NCBI GenBank assembly: GCA_036971475.1
Contig: JBAIZL010000005.1
Location: forward strand, 249,652,323 to 249,716,322
DNA from: Prosapia bicincta
Taxonomy: Eukaryota; Arthropoda; Insecta; Hemiptera; Cercopidae
DNA length: 64,000 nt
Direction: 5' to 3'
A program made the translations under genes and the position numbers. Below, piece by piece: positions 55,416-64,000 of this stretch. The notes beneath the pieces are model-generated. The model searched no databases and was not told where the DNA came from. It saw only the letters and a program-made list of their open reading frames with translations. Position 1 is the stretch's first letter; each line of letters opens with the position of its first letter.

Positions 55416-58400
55416 TATTTTAATATTAGGTGTCATACCAATTTGAACACCACTGATTTTTTTTTTGTAATACATAGACAATTTAATGATTACAAATTAC
55501 CAATAGAAATTAGTCATTCTGTGTAGACTTAAATGTTAAGACTAGCACTTAAATCAATGACAGCTCTGCTATTGCAGTTTTCATATATTTATCCTCAGTT
55601 AGGCGAGTGTAGCCATGTTGTAACTAGATGCATGATTATTTGCAAAGTGTTTGAAGTTACTTGCAGACCACACTAAATTTTAAATTATCCTGTTATTTTT
55701 CTTGAATATTATTGATAAATAATGTGTATTCTTTTCATTATATTATTTAATAAGTGCATACAAAATATTTTTTTTACTCTTAGAATAATCAGGAAAAATT
55801 TTATTTTGAATTTTATTGAGATATTGTCAGTTTTCTCCATATAAAAAGTAAGAAAGTTAATATATTAATTTTATTTTATTATTTAAATATTAATGTAGAA
55901 TTATATATAAACATAATCATGACGGGACTAAACACTTGTAGTTTTTTTCTCTTCTATAATCCCTTGAAGTTCTTGTTCAAGAGTTTGACCTTTATTTGAC
56001 TTTTCCAACTACTTTATTTCTAGAGCTAATTTTACAAATTATTATTTTTATAAAAGTCTAGTATTAAAAAAAATAATAATAATAACTAATCAAATCTTTG
56101 ATTTTGAATATAAAGTGATAAAACTTTTGCATAAAGCTCTATTATTAGAATAAGTATGTTTCCATTTTGAACTTCATGTAATAGTATGTGATTTTGTGTT
56201 AATCTATGATAAAATGAGTAAAAACCTGTCCGTAGTATCACTTCCTTTTGATATATCTGAAATGATTGTCTTGATATATTTAACTTAAAAAATTAGAGTT
56301 TCTGCAGAAACTGTTTTAATTATTTTTATAAGTTAATCTGTAAATTGTTCTGTCATTTTTTAAATATATTTTTTAAAGAAATTTAATTTAGTAATAAATA
56401 TATCAATTTTAATTGCAAGAATATTAGTAAATTTTCCTACAACCAGGTGTTAACATAATGTAATACTCTTTTATAAGACGCGAGTTCTTTGTACATTCAG
56501 TATTTATACAGGTAAATCTTCTAATCTATTGGCACATTCACAAAAGATATCAATAACAGTATTAAAGTGAGGGAAGACTACAAATAAAAATTTCACTTAT
56601 TTATCATGTAATCATGTTTCAGAAGAACAATTTTTACAACTTGTAACTTTGAAAACATATTTGTTTTATTTTAACTGTGCATTTAAATACATTTTAATCA
56701 TTATAAAAATGTTTCCACATCAAAACTAACTATCTAAGTGAAAAAATATGCATTTCACATAAAATTATTACATTATTAGAGAATTTTCTTCTTTTGCAGA
56801 GGATTTTATCTACAATGTAAAAAAAAAATTATCGTTAGCTCCAGTATAGACAATTTATTTATAAATGTAAAAATAAGTGTGTTCTAGAAATATATTTCAT
56901 TTTGAAATTAATTAACCTTCGGGGGGTTACCCCTTTAGTTTTGTAGTTATAATTTGTTTTTTTTAACAAATTATTTTTTTAAATCGGTTTTTGAAACTAC
57001 TAATTTTTTCCAATGTGTAATAATAGATTTTTCTAAAATAACTTATTTTCCATAGTTTTTTAAAAAGACTTTTGAATGAATGTTCATCATGTTTAAAAAT
57101 AAAATAGAAGTTTTAGCTAATCTACTAAATGACAGTAAAAGCAAGAGCAGCTCTAAGATAGAATTTTTTGGGGACAGAAAACTTTCAAAAATCAAGGCCT
57201 GGAAATGAAGTTTTAAGCTATTCTTGTACTTAAAAATCACAGGAAATTTGGCATTTTTTTCATCAAAACATGCATTTTACCTGAATTTACATAGATTCCG
57301 GCTGTGACTACCGCGCCCCATTGGTGTTAAAATCAACACTACATAGAAAATATTGTGTAATTTTCATCGTTTCATCAAACGGCTCGGGTTGATGAGAACG
57401 ACATGTGGTCGTAGTACACAGTCTGTTGGTATAACCGAGCCTGTAAGGAACTTGTAACATGCAGTGTTGTTTATGCTGGGTGGAGCTAGCAATGTTACCG
57501 ATGAATTTCTACACCTAACATTAGATAAATGTAAAAACAATATAAATTGCTTTAAAATAAAGTAAAATGAAAAATAAATTTTTATAAATGAACTGCGATA
57601 AAGTAAGATGTGTTCTACTACCCCTCCTTTGGAGCCATCCTTGAATAAAAGGCAAAATTTTTAAGATGAAAAGTATTAATATCATTACTGCATGACAGCA
57701 ATTTTATTTTTCTGTCTGATAATTTTACTCTTTTCTAATTTTTGTTCTGTGGTTTCATTATAATTAAAAAAAAAAAAAAAACACTAAAACTATTGTTTAG
57801 GAAGATAAGATGTGGTAATAAAACCATTTAAAAATAAAGAACTTTTTAAAGATTAATCTTGACCTATTTCCACAATACAACAAACATAATTTTTATATAT
57901 AATTTTTTAAATATATTTTTACAGGAATTTTAAATTTTAAAAAAGTTTCCAAAAAATCATTTTAAGTTGAAGGATTTTAAGTTTTTATTTTAGGAAAATT
58001 ATTTTTTATAAAAATAATTGATTATGAACAATATGTGGACATATCTCTGAAACCACCAGTTAAAAAAATGTATAGGAAACAATGTCTTAATTATACAGAT
58101 TGTTTAAGATTATTTTACGTTTTTATGTGTTGATACTAAAATGAAGAACATAAATTTTTTAAAAACTGTTTTGATATCACTGATATTTCAGCAATTAATC
58201 TTACTGCCTTTCAACAGCCCAAGATTGTAATAAAATCTAATAGAAGATAGTAAAACATTAATATAGAATATAAATTAGAAGTAATATGTAGAACAAGAAA
58301 TGAAAGGCGGATACAATTATGGTCATAAATTAAGCCAGGAAGATACAGTAAAGTAGAAGTTATTGAAAATGATGTTCTCCAAAACACATCAGCACATATA

Positions 58401-58655
58401 ATAAAAAATAAGCCAAGAAAACTTACAAGTAAAAATTTAATTAGTACTAAAATTAATTTATACATATTAAAATTATCAATGCAAAAATAACTGTAGTAAA
58501 AGTTGCATTTATCTAACTATTGTTACATGATAGCAAGAAGAAATTTACAAAAAAATTTTTATTATAAAATGTTTTTAGTAGAAAAAAGTAAACCAGAGAA
58601 ACATACTGGTTTCTACAATTGTAGTAATTTTTTACAAAATGAAAATGAAACTACT
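55416..58655. other. Non-coding, nothing recognised
   Basis: 3.2 kb of very AT-rich sequence. TTAACCTTCGGGGGGTTACC at 56911 resembles a piggyBac end but has no partner that I can find. No frame has a motif. Confidence 0.4.
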
Positions 58656-58659
58656 ATAT

Positions 58660-58812
58660 TTTTTCCTGTCGGTGCAACATTTTGTTCAATTGTATGGCAC
58701 AACTAGTTTCAGGGATACAAATCTATTGTCATCTTCATACTATCATCTCGCAGTTATAACTGCCCTCTATATCGTTTAGCAAAATGTTGCATTGACAGAA
58801 GATAGGAAGTAA
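58660..58812. repeat. Short foldback with hammerhead-like core
   Basis: CCTGTCGGTGCAACATTTTG (58668-58687) is mirrored by CAAAATGTTGCATTGACAG (58780-58798). The palindrome is imperfect, with about 95 bp between the arms. Confidence 0.7.
58690..58750 (-). ncRNA. Hammerhead-like motif
   Basis: On the - strand ATGAAGA (58732-58738; A for the first core C), hairpin ACAA-TAGA-TTTGT, then GAAA followed by the self-complementary ACTAGT and TGTGCC. It shares the GAAACTAGT element with the 26-kb and 42-kb families. Confidence 0.4.
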
Positions 58813-59099
58813 TTTAGGATACAAAACTCTAAATGTTGATTTAGTACAGTAGTTTGTGCATCTACTATACATCTAAGTAGTTTGTGCAAAGTTTATTAAA
58901 AAAGAATTTGTAATTGGTTTCATGTAACTAATTTCATGTGTTGGAAGGTATTCTTATGTGTATAACTCTTGTTTAGATACCTTATGTAATTTATAAACTT
59001 TATGTTAAACAGTAAAATCTATAATACTGTGCACAGTTTTGTTGAAATGTGTTTCATTGGTGGGTTTGTTTTTTGTAAAAAAAAACTTCTAACGTCTTA

Positions 59100-59425
59100 T
59101 TATATATAATTAGATTCCTTGTTCTTTCTACGCCGTTGCTTACGTCTTTTCCTCTGTTGTTTTCTGCGTTTATTCTTTATAATGTCGTTTGGTTTCTTGC
59201 CAATGTTGCGTAGAGGAACTTCACATATAAAATGTTTACGAAGTAGACAACTTTCCGACTTCCATCGATACATTTCTGTTGGATCCATAGCGATGCAGTG
59301 CCAATTACTGTTCTCATTAGTTCCATGGGAGAATCCTTGGTATTTTATTCTGCGTCCTGTATTACCCCAAACCCACAAGTTTTCTTCCCAGTTGTAGATG
59401 CCACCAATCCATCTTTCCAGGGGAG
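59100..59425 (-). CDS. C-type lectin domain, paralogous terminal exon with basic tail
   Basis: The - strand acceptor TTTTTTTAAG lies before 59425, and the phase (two bases) matches the exon at 41754-42004. Codes PLERWIGGIYN, ENLWVWGNTGRRIKYQGFSH, NWHCIAMDPTEMYRWKSESC and LLRKHFICEVPLR, about 70% like the other copy, so it is a tandem paralogue. After the last Cys it runs on for over 30 residues rich in Arg and Lys (RRKQQRKRRKQRRRK) before a TAA at 59100. Such a tail could bind polyanions or be proteolytically removed; that is inference. Its 5' exons were not found to the right within the window. Confidence 0.82.
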
Positions 59426-59549
59426 CTTAAAAAAACAAAATTATAAATATTGTACACAAATTTGAAAAAAATATTTATAATGCTTTGGTGGATTGTACTA
59501 AGTAAACAAAGTTTTAGATTAATAAAAGACAATATAAACAAGTAATATT

Positions 59550-59985
59550 TAAAAAAATAGTAAATTCCTGCTTAGGTTAACAAAGAAAAATTTATTTTAG
59601 TTACTCTAGAGCACTATTTATGATATTGTGTGGTAACCGTAGCAAGATTTCAAGGTTGTACAATTGCGGTTTCGACAACAACCAGATGGGGGATAAACAT
59701 TCATATACATCCTTGAAAAATATATTTCTAGGTATTGGAAAGTTGGCGCAGTGCCAAGGAGAATATGAAAATTCTCGGTTCGAATCCGGCTGGACCAAAT
59801 TTTATAATTATATAATAAATATTTTTTAAAACTGTGTTGTCATCAATTGTCACCCACTACAGGTTTTAAACAAATGTATTTGAACTTGATTGGATGAATA
59901 AAAACGTATTTTATTAATGATTGAAATTTTGTGCAAGATATATATATATTAGGAGTGTGAGCTAATAGAGGAAATTTAATAAAGA
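59550..59985 (+). repeat. Dispersed repeat with tRNA-like segment (SINE-like), copy 2
   Basis: Second copy of the repeat at 52.48-53.23 kb. The tRNA-like part is clearer here (59730-59797): GTTGGCGCAGTGCCAAGG (A-box region) and GGTTCGAATCCGGCTGGACC (B box). RNA polymerase III internal promoters of this form head tRNA-derived SINEs. The anticodon arm is not convincing as a functional tRNA. Confidence 0.68.
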
Positions 59986-61439
59986 ATATTGTTTCCTGCT
60001 TTTGATGCGTGGAGAATTTTATAGACACTTTTAAGGGAAGCAAAAGACAGAAATTTCTGTATTTCCAAGTTTTCCATGCTTTTCAAAAAATTTGAAGGTA
60101 TCGTTGTCAAGGAAAGCCATACTTTTTTTAAAATCAATTTTTGTTACTAAATATTGCTCCTGTTTGCTCTCTTATAAGATGATAGAGTTTTATAACTCTC
60201 CAAGTTAAATTTTCTGAATGATACATTAAACACTTAACATTTGTTGATTCCATCTTCGCGTGAGCTACTAGTAATCACTTACACTTTTAAATGTTTTTAA
60301 AAACATTTATAAGTGTAAGTGATACAGTAAAGTTTCAGTATACAAGTGTGTGTAAAACTAATATACTGTATTTTATTGTTGGATGAATTATTTCATGAAA
60401 TATGTTTGTAACTTAATGCCATTGACATTCGTATTACAGTATATGACAGACGTGTTTAGTATAATTTCAATAGTTTTTTTTTTTAAATGGTTGTTCACTG
60501 TATTTGTGTAAGACATTGTACCAGAACATTGTACACGATTTTGTACATCAAGTTCAGAATTATACACACTCAACTTTTATTAAAAGCACTAAATATTATA
60601 TTAATTGGTTTGTTGTTTTGTATATTGAATAATTTTTTGTGTACTAAGTAGAAAAATTGATAGTTAAAAAAACCAAAAACCTCCAATTAGAAATACCTTT
60701 GAAAAATAACAAAGAAAAAGCTGTTAATACAAATTATTTTTTTTGTTTTTACTAACTTTTGTTCAATATTTTGCTTACACATTTTCTGCGAGCTTATATG
60801 TGTAACTTAGTATATGTGCTAATGGTCTTCTTCATTTTAAAGTACTTATCTGCAAGTTACTCATTATCATGACAAAAATGTCTATTTTGACAAAGTAAGC
60901 TTCTCGAAAATATTTTTACACTTTACAATTCAAGTTGACAGTGACTGCAAATAATATAAGAAAATATCAATATAATTTATGAATGTTCCTCTTAGCAAAA
61001 AGAGGATGTAATATTTTACGGGAAAATGTAAACATCTCCTTACAAATAATAGTTCTTTATGTTTTACTAGTTAACAACAAGAAATAGGCAACAGATTTGA
61101 TATCAAAAGGTAGGCTCATTACTTTCAGATGTTTTATTAATTTGACTTGGTAATATAAAAGGCTTTGTTTAATTCACATATGATTACTGAGTTAGCTTTT
61201 CATTTGGCTTTTATTGTCGAAATTATTGTCGTTTATTGGCTAAATTTTAAAGTTTTTACTAAATGATTTACGAAAACTGTAATTGTCCATGGAAAACATC
61301 AACAAAGAAATGAACACTTTTAAATATAGGCAAGCAGAAATGGAATAATTTACACAATAATCGATAAAGTATGTTCTAAATATTAAAAATAATAAAATAA
61401 GAAAAAAAGAAAATGGCCATACTCATTAACTAAACAAAA
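59986..61439. other. Non-coding; one short perfect palindrome
   Basis: ATCACTTACACTTTTAAATG and its mirror CATTTATAAGTGTAAGTGAT meet around TTTTTAAAAA at 60273-60323. Otherwise nothing recognised. Confidence 0.5.
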
Positions 61440-61800
61440 CCTAAAATATGGTTGCTCAGAAGTTCCAAAACTTATGGTACATGATAGGATTTAAAAGTAA
61501 CAGAACACTGCAACACAAAGTACAATATAACAAAATCAATAAGATAACCCCAAGCATCAGGTATATACAAATAGCCCTACAGACTATAACAAACTCTACA
61601 TTGGGAAAAGAAGTTAATAGCTTTCAACAAGTATTAAAATAACACACAAAGTGTATTAAATATGACACTGACTCATGTTTTGCTAACTGTAAAATAAATA
61701 GAAACAGACACATTAACATCTACATCAACCATAACCTAAAAATTCTTCATATCAACAAAAAAATATCGGTGTTTCAATACACTAGAACAATATAAAATTC
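61440..61800 (+). mobile_element. Penelope-like nuclease-region debris
   Basis: Decayed pieces such as DYNKLYIGKRS (GIY-YIG core region) and the nucleotide words ATGACACTGACTCATGTTTTGCTAA and ACATCAACCATAACC match the 39.1-39.2 kb copy. No open frame. Confidence 0.45.
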
Positions 61801-62105
61801 ATAAATACACCAAAACGTAAAAACACAAAACATAAAAATATTAAATGAAGAAATCCACTACAGATCACTTACACCTTTTAATCACATTGTTAAAAACCTG
61901 CCAAATAACTTCTGCCGCTTAGTCAACGTGTTCTGATAAATGGCAACTATCCAAAATGTGTCATTAACTAAAATTTTGAGTGTGAGAGGTATAGTAGAGA
62001 AATACATTCAACTTATAAGTGAATTCTTTAATTATTATAATAAATCAACGCATTTATATTGAAGGGGTTTAAGCTCTTATAAATCAAACAAGTAAAATAC
62101 AAAAA
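61801..62105. other. Non-coding, nothing recognised
   Basis: No supported feature. Confidence 0.3.
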
Positions 62106-62115
62106 TCTTTCTCTC

Positions 62116-62162
<47 letters not shown>

Positions 62163-62178
62163 CTCTCTCTTTCTCCCT
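62106..62178. repeat. (TC)n microsatellite
   Basis: About 70 bp of CT repeats with a few interruptions. Confidence 0.97.
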
Positions 62179-62399
62179 CTACATAGTACCAAGTAGTTCA
62201 ATTACTTTAATTCTACCTATTTTCTTATTTAGAATGAGGTGAGAGGTAGGGTCATTTTTAGAACTCAAAAGTGAATAGGTCTTCTTCAGAAAGGCATCCC
62301 CTCCTTATTAGCAATCATTTTCCATCCATAAATATCAGGGGAAATTTATTTCCTTTGTAAAGCAAAATATTTTGGCAGGGTCTGATCATTTTTGCCATG

Positions 62400-62960
62400 C
62401 CTGGAGGAAAACTCAGAAAGAGATCAACTTTGAAAAATAATGCATCCACCAGTAAAAGAATTTATCACCAGATCAATTTTGCAACTGGAAAACAAGCATT
62501 ATGAATTCATTCCAGACCTGGCCATTACATCTCTTTGTCAAAATATGACCATTTTGTCAAGACCATTGAAGTATGCACTTGTGGTGGAAGTAGTGGTACC
62601 CTGGGACACAAACATTCTAAAGCAGCATTAATATAATCTTAAAAATTACAAATACCTAATTTTAATACTGTTGTACAAGCTTAACACTGATATCTGCTCT
62701 CAGATAAAATTAAGAGTTACTTTTATGCAAATAAGGTTGGTGTTGGAGATCTGACTTGAAACATAATTCTATTCATTTTTAAAAGAACTTGGTTTTGATT
62801 GAAGGAATATTGTATCTTTTTTGAAGAGAGCTTCAAAGAATGTTGAGGCATCACATAACTGAATCTTGACTCAGTGAGGGAACAGTTGTGGCCCTTAACC
62901 TTCTTGTGGACCATGCACTGCGAAGGTGGGTTTTGGAGGAGTCTATGCAGTGCTTCAATC
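62400..62960 (+). pseudogene. LINE-type ORF 3' fragment
   Basis: The frame 62440-62631 reads HPPVKEFITRSILQLENKHY, then EFIPDLAI and LKYALVVEVVVPWDTNILKQ. The 'xVVExxVPWDxNI' block recalls the conserved ELTVPWEENI segment that follows the reverse transcriptase in a group of non-LTR retroelements. Further pieces (FKRASKNVEAS) follow out of frame. Family naming is tentative. Confidence 0.42.
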
Positions 62961-64000
62961 TGTGGAAATCACAGATTAATTCTGAACAGTTATGAATTAA
63001 TTGAAAGTAGAAGTTGCTTGTGTGATTGGGAAAGATATTTCAGCCCTCAATTAAACTTTTTGTGTTTTCATTGTGTTACAGCGTGAGATTGTTTCAAAAA
63101 GGATCTATTTTTCCCAAATGGGTCTCTTGAGTATGATTCTATAAAATGCAGTCTGTATTTGATTCCCACTTGAATCATACCTACAAGTCACAGTATCCCC
63201 CAGAATTAAATTTTAAAAACTCCTTAGGAATGTTTTCTTTGAAATGAGGATTTTGACAAATAAGTGGACAAATTAAGAGAATATATGTTTATAATAATAT
63301 GTTTATACTAAATATTGTTTTGTCATAAAGTAAAGTCAAGTAGAGTCTCGAAATTCCGTATCCCGATAATTTGAGATTCTGTTAAGCTCAAACTTATTTC
63401 TGATTGAGTATTTTATCTATTTGAAAGAAAATGATGAATCAGGCTTCCAAAAATGTTTACAGCCATATGGTATGGACAGGAAATGAGTCTGGCTTCAAAG
63501 AAATGTTCATATCAGTACGGTAGGCAAAGGAAATGAGTCGAACTTTGCATAAAATAAATATATGTCAAATAAATGTCCATATAAGGTTCTATAAATTGAT
63601 TTTGAACATTCTTAATTATAATACTATATTAGGGTTCATTAAAACATCTATTTTTTCTAATGCACAGGAACGTATTTCCGTGTAATCCGCGTTTTCGGTA
63701 ATCCAAGGAGGTCCCATCTACCTCAAATTATTGATACCAAACTATAGTTGATATTTATAATTGTAGCTGTGACCTATTAAAACAAAATATTTTTGAAGCA
63801 TAAGACTTTTTATAGTGTTCTTTACTAAAAATAGTCTGCAAAAATGTTTATCTGCAATGTTATCAGTATTGATTAGATGACATGTTCTGTATTAAGTATC
63901 ATAACTTTAGGCGGTTTTTACCTTTAAACACTCAGTTATTCATCCAATAGTAAAACGTGCATGTAGAATTTCATTAAAACTACAAGATTTTTCTTTTAGA
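62961..64000. other. Non-coding, nothing recognised
   Basis: AT-rich. GTGTAATCCGCGTTTTCGGTAATCC near 63680 resembles Tigger end sequence but no partner is visible. Confidence 0.35.

Noticed and set aside
59730..59797. Functional tRNA gene
   Set aside because: A- and B-box words are good but no convincing cloverleaf or anticodon arm; shared with a decayed copy at 52.96 kb, so it is treated as a SINE-like repeat.

Overview
This is eukaryotic, very AT-rich, intron-rich and transposon-dense DNA. The only clear single-copy gene is spliced, and the repeats are arthropod-like: Penelope-like retroelements, Tc1/mariner, pogo/Tigger, piggyBac and long (AT)n tracts. An arthropod C-type-lectin-domain exon pair and the long introns make an arthropod the best guess, perhaps a chelicerate such as a horseshoe crab. 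That assignment is inference, because nothing in the window names a species.

Two host loci are supported. On the + strand, four coding exons (5739-6132, 10220-10470, 25215-25386, 28585-28787) join in frame into the first 340 codons of an HTATSF1 / yeast Cus2 type splicing factor. They encode an acidic N-terminus, three Tyr/Trp-Asp repeats, an acidic coiled segment and most of RRM1. The rest of RRM1 and RRM2 were not found downstream. On the - strand, two exons (45516-45725 and 41754-42004) make one C-type lectin domain, and a paralogous last exon with an Arg/Lys-rich tail lies at 59100-59425.

Most other sequence is mobile-element debris. Introns 1-2 of the splicing-factor gene (6.1-25.2 kb) hold two Penelope-like foldback copies, a mariner fragment, a 1.78-kb Tc1-like element nested in a Penelope copy, a 2.55-kb Tigger with intact ends, a LINE reverse-transcriptase scrap and a 2.5-kb Penelope copy with about 0.5-kb inverted terminal repeats. 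Intron 3 holds a foldback whose right arm carries a piggyBac insertion at TTAA. From 29 to 40 kb there is a head-to-head Penelope palindrome, another mariner relic, a nested palindrome cluster set in (AT)n tracts, and a piggyBac deletion derivative with perfect TTAA ends. The lectin intron contains another Tigger.

The most notable pattern is that many palindromic repeats carry hammerhead-ribozyme-like cores (CTGANGA, short hairpin, GAAA, short self-complementary stem III). Several occur in both arms of one palindrome. Hammerhead ribozymes are known from terminal repeats of Penelope-like elements, so these look like several families of ribozyme-bearing Penelope ends arranged as inverted pairs.
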